DNA of 64,000 nucleotides, taken from contig CAYJLV010000010.1 in assembly GCA_964371405.1 (NCBI GenBank), positions 42,706-106,705 of the forward strand, read 5' to 3'. Below are positions 39,727 to 46,511 of this stretch, in pieces. A program made the position numbers and the translations under genes. Source of the stretch: JAMHWF01 sp964371405 (GTDB lineage: Bacteria; Pseudomonadota; Gammaproteobacteria; Burkholderiales; Burkholderiaceae_C). The notes beneath the pieces were generated by a model that did no database searches, was not told where the DNA came from, and saw only the letters and a list, made by a program, of their open reading frames with translations. Positions within the stretch are counted from its first letter, which is position 1. Every line of letters begins with the position of its first letter.

Positions 39727-40299
39727 ATGCAAGCCTTCCCCCGCACCGCCCTCGCCGCCGCCCTCGCCTTCTGCGCCTTCGGCGCGACGGCCGGCGAAAT
39801 CGCCGACAGCGGCTTCTTCGTCAACGGCGCCGTCAACAGCTCGGTCGGCCTGAACTCGAAGGCGCTGCAGCAGATCGGCGTGGCCGAGCACAGCGGCAAG
39901 ATGCGCAACACGGCCGTCATCGTCAACGGCGCGAACAACACCTCGCTCGGCGTGAGCACGACAGCGCGCCAGAACATCGCCCACGTGAAAAACAACGGCG
40001 AGATCGCCCGCACCGCCATCGTCGCGCAAGGCGTCAGCAACGTCGCCGCCGGCGCGTTCAGCACGGCCGAGCAGGACATCGGTTTCGCCTACGGCAACGG
40101 CAAGGTGACCGACACCTTCGTCGGCGCCACTGCCATGGCCAACACGGCCGGTGGCCTGAAGGCGACGGCGCTGCAGCAGGTCGGCGGCGCCAGCGGCAAC
40201 GGCGTGCTGCGCAACTCCCACGTGCTGGCCACCGGCGGCGTCAACAGCGCGGCCGGCATCCTCAGCACGGCCGAGCAGCGCGTCGGCGTCGCCCGCTGA
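39727..40299 (+). CDS. Exported protein of five 34-residue repeats (copy B)
   Basis: Tandem paralogue of copy A, also 190 aa, with signal peptide QAFPRTALAAALAFCAFGATAG. All five repeats are kept in register (Gln 48, 82, 116, 150, 184). Differences cluster in repeats 1-3 (EHSGKMRNTAVIV, NIAHVKNNGEIARTAIVAQG), whereas repeat 4 (GLKATALQQ, GGASGNGVLRNS) is nearly identical to copy A. Identical length with divergence only by substitution implies selection on repeat geometry. A functional heteropolymer, as with CsgA/CsgB, is one model. CAAGGAGCCCGCC precedes ATG. Followed by two further exported-protein genes on the same strand. Confidence 0.85.
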   Translation: MQAFPRTALAAALAFCAFGATAGEIADSGFFVNGAVNSSVGLNSKALQQIGVAEHSGKMRNTAVIVNGANNTSLGVSTTARQNIAHVKNNGEIARTAIVAQGVSNVAAGAFSTAEQDIGFAYGNGKVTDTFVGATAMANTAGGLKATALQQVGGASGNGVLRNSHVLATGGVNSAAGILSTAEQRVGVAR

Positions 40300-40375
40300 T
40301 CGCCTCGCCGCCGCGGCGCCGGCGCGCGCCGCCGCGCCGCCGCCCCGCGCCATCATCGCCCTCCGGAGAAAAGCC

Positions 40376-40693
40376 ATGCACCCGACCCTGCGGCGGAAAG
40401 CCCTCGCGCCCCCGCTGCTGATCGCGGCCGCGTCGCACGGTCACGCGTCGGAGGACGAGTTCGACATCGACGCGCGCTTTCGCGCCAAGATCGCCAAGGA
40501 GAAGGTGCGCCAGGGCGCGCTGCTGCGCCAGGCGCAGGCCCTCGGCGGCAGCGCGGGTATTGACAAGGCGAACTGCGGCAGTCAGAACATCGGCAACGTC
40601 AACACCAACGGACGCCCCGGCAGCGCGCCGCGCGAAGTCTTCGTCTTCGCACCCAACGCGATCAACCTGGTGTCGGGCCCCGGCTGCCGCTGA
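40376..40693 (+). CDS. Small exported protein with a Q-x-I-G motif
   Basis: Protein of 105 aa. The leader is weak and Arg/Lys-rich followed by ALAPPLLIAAASHGHASE. The charged middle DEFDIDARFRAKIAKEKVRQGALL is predicted helical. The C-terminal 40 residues NCGSQNIGNVNTNG, REVFVFAPNAINLVSGPGC contain two Cys and one copy of the Q-N-I-G pattern seen five times in each neighbouring repeat protein. It lies between the repeat proteins and the CsgG-like lipoprotein. CsgE/F- or HfaA-like accessory function is conceivable but not shown. No family recognised. ATG 40376 behind CCGGAGAAAAGCC. Confidence 0.75.
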   Translation: MHPTLRRKALAPPLLIAAASHGHASEDEFDIDARFRAKIAKEKVRQGALLRQAQALGGSAGIDKANCGSQNIGNVNTNGRPGSAPREVFVFAPNAINLVSGPGCR

Positions 40694-40715
40694 CGCCAGC
40701 GCAAAGGGGACCACC

Positions 40716-42308
40716 ATGGCAACGACGATCGCGCCCGCCCTGTCCCGCATCGCAGCGGGTCTCGCAATGGCGGCAGCGCTGTCCGGCTGCGGCTCGCTCG
40801 ACGTGAAGCAGTCGACCGTGGAGCGCACCGAGACGGCGCGCGTCGGCCCCGAGCAGGCGCCGTTCCGCTCGATCACCGGCTTCTCGTCGGCACTGCGCTG
40901 CATGGACAACCTGATGATCGACTACGGCGTGCGCGACGTGACGATGCTCGTCGAGGACATCCTCGACTCGACCAAGAAGGTCAACGCCGGCACGCGCGAC
41001 ATGCTGATCACGGCGGTGTCGGATATGACTCGGCGCAGCCGCGCGATCCGCATCAACGCCTTCGGTCGCGACGCGACGAACGTGATCAGCTTCCTCGCCT
41101 CGGCGCAGCGCCAGAGCGCCTACGAGGTGATTCCGCAGTACGACATCAAGGGCTCGGTGTCGCAGCTCGACGAGAACGTGATCCGCAGCCAGAAGGACGC
41201 CGGCATCGGCTTCCAGCCCTTCGTCAACCTGGGCATCACGCGCGACGCCGCGTCGTCGATCCTCGGGCTCGACCTGAGCGTGCTGACGACGGAGGACATG
41301 TCGATCCTGCCCGGCGTCACGTCGCGCAACTCCGTCGTCATCCTCAAGCAGGGCCGCGGCTTCGACGGCGACGCGGCGTACCACAAGTTCGGCGTCAACT
41401 TCAGCATGAACCTCAACAAGGCCGAGGGCCAGTCGCAGGCGCTGCGCGGCCTGGTCGAGTTGGCCGTCGTCGAGCTGATGGGCAAGCTGACGAAGACGCC
41501 GTACTGGAGGTGCCTCGGCGCCGACGCGCAGGCCAACGAGGAGATCAAGCTCGAGATGTCGGACTGGTACTACGCGATGGGCGCCAACCCAGTCGAGTTG
41601 ATCGCCTGGTTCCAGTACCAGCTGCGCCACCGCCGCTACTACGACGGCCCGGTCGACGGCGAGTTCAACCCGGCGATCGACGAGGCGATCGCGAACTACC
41701 GCGCTGCGCTCGGCATGAGCCACGAGCCCAAGCTCGAGCAGGCGTTCTTCGTCGCCTACCTCGGCGCCGACCACTCGAAGATCCGCCCGCCCGCAGCGCC
41801 GGCACGCGCCACCGTCGTGGCCGCAGCGGCCCCCGCGGCGGCGCCGGCAGCGCTGCCCACCGCCGCACCGGCTGCAGCCGCCGCGCCGCTCGCCCTGGCG
41901 CTGACGACACCCAACCGGCAGACGCGCTACGCCCGCGGCGAGGCGATCAGCCTGTCGGTGCAGCCGTCGCGCGACGCCCACGTCTACTGCTACCTGCAAG
42001 ACGAGAACGCGAAGATCGCGCGCTTCTACCCGAACCGCTTCGCGAAGGATTCGCTGGTGCCGGCGGCGCGGCCGCTCGCCGTGCCGGGCTCGATGCGTTT
42101 CCAGCTCGTGATGAACGCCAAGGGCGTCAACGAGACGATCGCCTGCTTCGCCACCGCGAACGACGTGCTGAGCGCGCTGCCGGCCACGGTGGTCGGCACC
42201 GATTTCGAACCGCTGCCGGTGCTGACGATCGCGCAGATCCGCAGCGCCTTCGCGCAGGCCACCGGCGGCTCGTTCGCCCAGGAGACCCTCGATGTACAGG
42301 CCAAATGA
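40716..42308 (+). CDS. CsgG-like outer-membrane lipoprotein with DUF4384-type C-terminal domain
   Basis: Protein of 530 aa. Signal peptide with lipobox LSGC (Cys25). Residues about 50-270 have the CsgG/HfaB-like arrangement: DYGVRDVTMLVEDILD, the strand IPQYDIKGSVSQLDENVI, GLDLSVLTTEDMSILPGVTS, and the C-terminal helix LVELAVVELMGKLTKTPYW. Next come a peptidoglycan-binding-like helical segment (ANPVELIAWFQYQLRHRRYY), an Ala/Pro linker and a DUF4384-type beta domain (EAISLSVQPSRDAHVYCYLQ, ARFYPNRFAKDSLVP). CsgG and HfaB are oligomeric outer-membrane channels for curli and holdfast anchors. A similar exporter for the adjacent repeat proteins is the natural hypothesis. The CsgG relation is remote. 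Confidence 0.78.
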   Translation: MATTIAPALSRIAAGLAMAAALSGCGSLDVKQSTVERTETARVGPEQAPFRSITGFSSALRCMDNLMIDYGVRDVTMLVEDILDSTKKVNAGTRDMLITAVSDMTRRSRAIRINAFGRDATNVISFLASAQRQSAYEVIPQYDIKGSVSQLDENVIRSQKDAGIGFQPFVNLGITRDAASSILGLDLSVLTTEDMSILPGVTSRNSVVILKQGRGFDGDAAYHKFGVNFSMNLNKAEGQSQALRGLVELAVVELMGKLTKTPYWRCLGADAQANEEIKLEMSDWYYAMGANPVELIAWFQYQLRHRRYYDGPVDGEFNPAIDEAIANYRAALGMSHEPKLEQAFFVAYLGADHSKIRPPAAPARATVVAAAAPAAAPAALPTAAPAAAAAPLALALTTPNRQTRYARGEAISLSVQPSRDAHVYCYLQDENAKIARFYPNRFAKDSLVPAARPLAVPGSMRFQLVMNAKGVNETIACFATANDVLSALPATVVGTDFEPLPVLTIAQIRSAFAQATGGSFAQETLDVQAK

Positions 42309-42636
42309 CGACACGCGGCGCACCGGCCGCCTGCTCGGCGCGCTGCTGGTCGCTCTCGGCGTGCCCGCCGCGATGGCCGGCATTGCGGCCCCGGAGCCGG
42401 CCGCCCGGCCGCAGGTGCCGGCCGGCGCCAACTACCAGATCCGCTGCTGGCAGGAGGGAAGGCTGCTGTTCGAGGAGAACCGCGTCACGCTGCCGGCCGA
42501 CGCGGCGCAGTACGGCATCCGCATGGCGGGCACCGACCAGCGCAGCAAGCCGATCTACGTCGCCGACACGAGGAACGCGACCTGCCTGATCCGCAGCACG
42601 ACCGAAGCGCCGCGCTGGCCGCTGCAGAAACCTTGA
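42292..42636 (+). CDS. Small exported protein of the repeat-protein locus
   Basis: Protein of 114 aa with a leader (RTGRLLGALLVALGVPAAMAG). The rest is a compact beta-rich domain with two Cys: NYQIRCWQEGRLLFEENRVTL, QYGIRMAGTDQRSKPIYVAD, NATCLIRSTTEAP. It probably forms one disulfide in the periplasm. It begins 17 bases before the stop of the CsgG-like gene, so translation is coupled and a partnership with the exporter is likely. No family recognised. Its own stop codon forms part of the -35-like box of promoter P5. Confidence 0.75.
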   Translation: MYRPNDDTRRTGRLLGALLVALGVPAAMAGIAAPEPAARPQVPAGANYQIRCWQEGRLLFEENRVTLPADAAQYGIRMAGTDQRSKPIYVADTRNATCLIRSTTEAPRWPLQKP

Positions 42637-42662
42637 ACCATTGCGGCGGGCCGTGCAACACA
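42633..42662 (+). promoter_or_regulatory. ECF-type promoter P5
   Basis: TTGAACC (42633-42639, overlapping the upstream stop codon), 15 bases, GCAACACA (42655-42662), 36 bases before the OmpA-domain gene. It is the most divergent of the five -10-like boxes. Confidence 0.6.
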
Positions 42663-42697
42663 GCGGCATGACCCACACCGCCACCCGGAGGCCCGCC

Positions 42698-43240
42698 ATG
42701 ATCCGCCGCACGCTCGCCCTGATCGCCGCCGCCTGCGCGCCCTGCGCCGCATTCGCCGACAGCGCCCTGCACTACCGCGAAGGCGAGCGCGTCGACCCGC
42801 AGCAGGTGGCGCGCATCCTCGGCGCCGCAGCGCCGATGAAGACGCGCTCGATCCGCCTGCTCGACGACGCGCCCGCGGCGGCGCAGCCGTCACGCCCTGC
42901 CGCGACGGCGTCGCTGTCGCTGCCGGTGCGCTTCGGCTTCGATTCGACCGACATCGCGCCATCGGCGCGGCCGCAACTCGACGCGCTGGCCGAGGGCATC
43001 AGGCTGCTGCCGGCCGGTCAAGCCGTCGTGATCGAAGGCCACACCGACGCGGCCGGCCCCGACGCCTACAACCAGGCGCTGTCTCAGCGGCGCGCGCTGA
43101 TGGTCAAGCGCTACCTCGTGCAGCAGCATGGCATCGACCCGCAGCGCCTGAAGGACACGGGCTACGGCGAACAGCGCCCGATCGACGGCGCCGACCCGCA
43201 CGCGGCGCAGAACCGGCGCGTGCAGTTCCGCGGAGCATGA
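42698..43240 (+). CDS. OmpA-domain periplasmic/outer-membrane protein
   Basis: Protein of 180 aa with signal peptide IRRTLALIAAACAPCAAFA. A short linker leads into an OmpA-like peptidoglycan-binding domain from about residue 75: SLPVRFGFDSTDIAPSARPQL, VIEGHTDAAGPDAYNQALSQRRA, GYGEQRPI and a C-terminal NRRVQF. It has no beta-barrel, so it is a soluble or tethered peptidoglycan anchor. ATG 42698 with CGGAGGCCCGCC. Its promoter P5 would place it in the same ECF regulon as the repeat proteins, fitting a role in fixing the secretion apparatus to the wall. Confidence 0.87.
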   Translation: MIRRTLALIAAACAPCAAFADSALHYREGERVDPQQVARILGAAAPMKTRSIRLLDDAPAAAQPSRPAATASLSLPVRFGFDSTDIAPSARPQLDALAEGIRLLPAGQAVVIEGHTDAAGPDAYNQALSQRRALMVKRYLVQQHGIDPQRLKDTGYGEQRPIDGADPHAAQNRRVQFRGA

Positions 43241-43245
43241 ACCGA

Positions 43246-43273
43246 CCCCCTCTCCGGCAAGCGGGAGAGGGGG
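43246..43273. terminator. Bidirectional stem-loop between convergent OmpA-domain genes
   Basis: CCCCCTCTCC (43246-43255), 8-base loop, GGAGAGGGGG (43264-43273) gives a perfect 10-bp stem 6 bases after one stop and 30 bases from the other. There is no T-tract. It probably acts as a shared transcript end for the two converging operons. Confidence 0.55.
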
Positions 43274-43302
43274 CCGGTACGGCGCGGCCTCGCAGCGCCG
43301 CC

Positions 43303-44658
43303 TCAGACGGGGCAATCCTTCACCTTGAACTCGACGCGCCGATCGAGCGCGTCGCGCGCGTCGTCGGTGCCCAGGCCCGAGATGTTCTGGCTCGAACCGC
43401 GGCCCAGCGCCTCGGTGCGCTTGCTCAGCACCGGCGCTGCGCTGTCGAGGCGCTGCTTGATGAATTGCGCGCGCATCAGCGACAGCCGCTCGTTGAGCGG
43501 CTCGGGGCCGGTACGGCTGGTGTGGCCGCTGATCTCGAGGCAGGCCGGGCGCTGGCTGGCGCGCTGCGACAGTTGCGCGAGCCAGGCCGGGTAGGCGCCG
43601 CTGATCTGCGGGTCGGGCAGGAACTGCGTCGAGCCGGGGCGAAACAGGAACTTCACGCCGAGCTGCTTTTGCGCAAGGCCGTGGTCGACGATGCGTGCGA
43701 AGGCCTGCGCGGCTTCGTCCTTGCGGCCGAGCTTGGTCGCCGCGAGATACATGCCCTGGTAGACGCGCAGCTGGTCGCCGCCGGGCTGGCGCAGCACGCC
43801 GCGGTAGACGTCGAGCGCCTCTTCGTAGTAGCCCTTGTTGTAGGCGAGCGTGGCGTCGTTGATCATCGCCGCGGCCATGATGCGGTCCCAGTAGGCGGCC
43901 TTGATCGCGTCGCCCGCCTTCGTGCCCTGGCAGGTGCCGACGTAGCCCTGCACCACCGGATCGGGCGCCCACGCGGGGCTGTCGAGGTAATACGCCGTCG
44001 GCGTGAGGTCGACGCCTTCCATCCTCGCGCGCGCGAAGCCCTTCGAGACGATGACGCCCGAACGCAGGTCGACGAGCGCGAGGCAGACGCGGTGCCATTC
44101 GCGCGGGCCGGCGTTCTTGCCCTCCTTGTCGACCGGCGTGAAGGTGCCGATGAACAGCAGCGGGCTGCGCGCCAGCGACGCCGTGGTGAACGGCTGCACG
44201 TCGAACGCGGGGTAGCGCTGCTTGAGCAGATCGAGCACGCGCGACTCCATCGTCTCGGTGGCGACGGACTGGAAGCCCGTGTTGCCGTCGACCAGCGGGT
44301 CGATGACGAGCGGGAACTTCGCGCCGCCGCCGCGCATCGTCGATGCCGACTTCAGGTCGGCGCTGGAGAACAGGTTGTTGGCCGCGAACATCACGGCGTC
44401 GTCGAAAGGCAGGATCGGCGGCGGCGCCGGGGCGGGCGCTGCCGCGGCGGGTGCGGCAGGCGCTGCCGCCGCAGCCGGCGTCGACTGCGCAAGCACGATG
44501 CCGCGGCTGGGCGGCGTGCCGGCGGCCGCGGGCTTTGCGGCGGGTGCGACGGGCGGCGCGGCGGGCCGGCTCGCCGTCGGCGCCGGCGGCACGGCGCAGC
44601 CGATCGCGAAGGCTGCTGCGATCACGGCAGGCAGAGGGTGCAGCAGCGTCGTCTTCAT
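43303..44658 (-). CDS. Lipoprotein with C-terminal OmpA domain
   Basis: Protein of 451 aa. The leader ends in a lipobox-like AIGC and is followed by a long Ala/Pro linker (VAPAAKPAAAGTPPSRG). A CsgG/FlgO-like or TPR-like middle follows: DDAVMFAANNLFSSADLKSA, VIDPLVDGNTGFQSVATETM, CLALVDLRSGVIVSKGFARA, and the helical repeat TLAYNKGYYEEALDVYRGVL. The C-terminus is OmpA-like (FRPGSTQFLPDP, LEISGHTSRTGPEPLNERLS, RVEFKV). VIDPLVDGNTGFQS is typical of lipoproteins beside caspase-like genes. The ATG at 44658 has AGGAG 5 bases upstream and overlaps the caspase gene by ATGA. Confidence 0.82.
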   Translation of the reverse strand: MKTTLLHPLPAVIAAAFAIGCAVPPAPTASRPAAPPVAPAAKPAAAGTPPSRGIVLAQSTPAAAAAPAAPAAAAPAPAPPPILPFDDAVMFAANNLFSSADLKSASTMRGGGAKFPLVIDPLVDGNTGFQSVATETMESRVLDLLKQRYPAFDVQPFTTASLARSPLLFIGTFTPVDKEGKNAGPREWHRVCLALVDLRSGVIVSKGFARARMEGVDLTPTAYYLDSPAWAPDPVVQGYVGTCQGTKAGDAIKAAYWDRIMAAAMINDATLAYNKGYYEEALDVYRGVLRQPGGDQLRVYQGMYLAATKLGRKDEAAQAFARIVDHGLAQKQLGVKFLFRPGSTQFLPDPQISGAYPAWLAQLSQRASQRPACLEISGHTSRTGPEPLNERLSLMRAQFIKQRLDSAAPVLSKRTEALGRGSSQNISGLGTDDARDALDRRVEFKVKDCPV

Positions 44659-45992
44659 CGGCACTCCTTTTGCAGGTAGACCGCGTCGGCCGATCCCATC
44701 GGCTCGCCGAGTTGCGCGCGGATCAGCAGCGCGACGCAGCGCTCGGACATCGTGCGCCCGCTCGCCTCGGCCGGCCGCGCCGACGGCGACAGCGCGATGC
44801 GCGGCTCCGGCGGCCGCAGAGGCGGCGCCGCGGCCGGCCTGGCCGCCGCGCTGTCGGCACGAGTGCGCGGCGGCACAGGCGCGGCACCGGGCACGACAGT
44901 GACCACCGGCGGCGCTGTCGTGATCGGCAGCACGCGCTTCGGGCGCGTCGTCGCATCGGCCGGCGGCGCCGGCGCAGTCACCGTCGCTGTTGCAGGCGGC
45001 GGCGCGGCGACTGGGGGCCGGCTCGGCTCGCGGATCGCGTCGCGCGGCACCCAGGGGATGCGGCCCGACTCCGACTCGGCCTCCTGCAGGCGCCGCGTCA
45101 TGCGCTTAATCTCGTCCTCGAGCTTCTTCTGGTCGCGCTCGCGCGTGTCGAGCAGCGCCTGCAGGCGTGCGAGGTCGTCGCGGCGCGACGCGTCCTCGAC
45201 GCCTGGCGCACGCGGGTTGAAGCTGAAGTTGGCCGTCAGCGAGGTGTTGACCCACGGCACCTGGCGCTGGCTGGTGTCGCGCAGCACCTTGACGCGCACG
45301 CTCTTGAACATCTGCTCGACCTCGACGCCCTCGACCAGCATCTCCTTGACGAGATGGCGCGTGTAGACGCTGTTGGTGCCGGCGGGCCCGTCTTCCGCCG
45401 CGGCACCGGGGGCCGACGAATAGGCGATCAATGCGCCGCGCGCCGCCATCTCGGCGAGGCCGCTGATCGAGCGGATGTTGCGCGTCTTCGCGCCGAACGG
45501 GTTGTCGCGGCAGGCGTCGAGGATGACGATGCGCACCTGCGTGCGCGCGCGCTCGAGGCGGCTGATGAACAACTCGTCGACGTCGACCGACTCGTCCTTC
45601 ACTTCCTCTTCGTCGCGCAGGTTGACGTCGACCGGCAGCAGGTAGTTGCGGCCATCGATCTGCACGCCGTGGCCGGCGTAGTAGAAGACGCTGACGCCCT
45701 CCTCGTTCTGCAGCGCGCGCGCATAGTCGCGCAGCACGCGGCGAAACTCCTTGATGGGCAGGTTGACGTGTTCGCGCACCTCGAAGCCGAGGCGGCGCAG
45801 CGTCGACGCGACGACGCGCGCGTCGTTCTCGGGGTTGTTGAGCGGCAGCGCCGGGTAGCGCGCGTTGCCGATCACGAGAGCAAGCTTCTTCTCGGCGCCG
45901 ACGGCCGGTGCGACGCCGAGCGCGAGCGTCGCCGCGAGCAGCAGCAAGAGCATGCCGCGCAGGGACCGGCCGTGGCTCGCGAACGATCGCAT
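44655..45992 (-). CDS. Exported caspase-like protein with long disordered tail
   Basis: Protein of 445 aa. Signal peptide LRGMLLLLLAATLALGVAPAVGA. The caspase (C14) domain is about 34-255: KLALVIGNARYPALPLNNPENDA, catalytic His108 in YYAGHGVQIDGRNYLLP, and Cys161 in VILDACRDNPFG. Then come IAYSSAPGAAAEDGP and GTNSVYTRHLVKEML. A coiled-coil segment (LLDTRERDQKKLEDEIKRM) follows, then a roughly 130-residue Pro/Ala-rich tail ending in a short folded end with one Cys. Both catalytic residues are present. It is translationally coupled to the OmpA lipoprotein, pointing to a wall-associated function. No ECF-type box was found upstream. Confidence 0.88.
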   Translation of the reverse strand: MRSFASHGRSLRGMLLLLLAATLALGVAPAVGAEKKLALVIGNARYPALPLNNPENDARVVASTLRRLGFEVREHVNLPIKEFRRVLRDYARALQNEEGVSVFYYAGHGVQIDGRNYLLPVDVNLRDEEEVKDESVDVDELFISRLERARTQVRIVILDACRDNPFGAKTRNIRSISGLAEMAARGALIAYSSAPGAAAEDGPAGTNSVYTRHLVKEMLVEGVEVEQMFKSVRVKVLRDTSQRQVPWVNTSLTANFSFNPRAPGVEDASRRDDLARLQALLDTRERDQKKLEDEIKRMTRRLQEAESESGRIPWVPRDAIREPSRPPVAAPPPATATVTAPAPPADATTRPKRVLPITTAPPVVTVVPGAAPVPPRTRADSAAARPAAAPPLRPPEPRIALSPSARPAEASGRTMSERCVALLIRAQLGEPMGSADAVYLQKECR

Positions 45993-46115
45993 CGAGCACT
46001 CCCGCGCCCCGCAACCGGGGCGCCAAAAGTCTACTCCGATCGCCCTGCCGGTGCGTGCGCGCGGCGGCGCCGCGACCCTGCTCGCACGAGGGCTGCTGCG
46101 GCCGGGCAGCGCGCG

Positions 46116-46511
46116 TTACGGCGCGTCGCCCGCCAGCGAATCGAGGATCGGGCAGTCGGGCCGCTCGTCGCCGTGGCAGCAGTGCGCCAGGTGTTCGAGC
46201 GTGGCCTTCATCGCCTGCAGCTCGCGCACCTTGCGGTCGAGCGCGTCGATGTGGGCCTGGGCCAGCGTCTTGACCTGCCGGCTGGAGCGGCGCCGGTTCT
46301 GCCACAGGCCGACCAGTTCGCCGATCTGCGCGATCGAGAAGCCGAGGTCGCGCGCGTGGCGGATGAAGCGCAACACGTGCACGTCGCGTTCGCCGTACTG
46401 GCGGTAGCCGGCCGCGCTGCGCGCCGGCGCCGACAGCAGGCCGACCGATTCGTAGTGGCGCAACATCTTGGCCGAGATGCCCGATGCGCGCGCAGCCTCG
46501 CCGATGTTCAT
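46116..46511 (-). CDS. cueR: Copper-responsive MerR-family regulator CueR
   Basis: Protein of 131 aa. N-terminal MerR HTH (NIGEAARASGISAKMLRHYESVGLL), then ARDLGFSIAQIGELVGLWQN and the dimerisation helix. The C-terminal metal loop CCHGDERPDCPIL places two cysteines as in CueR proteins, which sense Cu(I), Ag(I) or Au(I). CueR bends a promoter with a 19-base spacer to activate copper export genes. The start is ATG 46511, overlapping the copA stop (ATGA). A longer start 3 bases upstream is not needed. Transcribed after copA, so it is autoregulated by the same promoter. Confidence 0.88.
   Translation of the reverse strand: MNIGEAARASGISAKMLRHYESVGLLSAPARSAAGYRQYGERDVHVLRFIRHARDLGFSIAQIGELVGLWQNRRRSSRQVKTLAQAHIDALDRKVRELQAMKATLEHLAHCCHGDERPDCPILDSLAGDAP

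Noticed and set aside
45993..46115. ECF-type box upstream of the second caspase gene
   Set aside because: GGTTGC occurs on the minus strand, but there is no TTGAACC at a 15-base distance, so this gene is not placed in the regulon.
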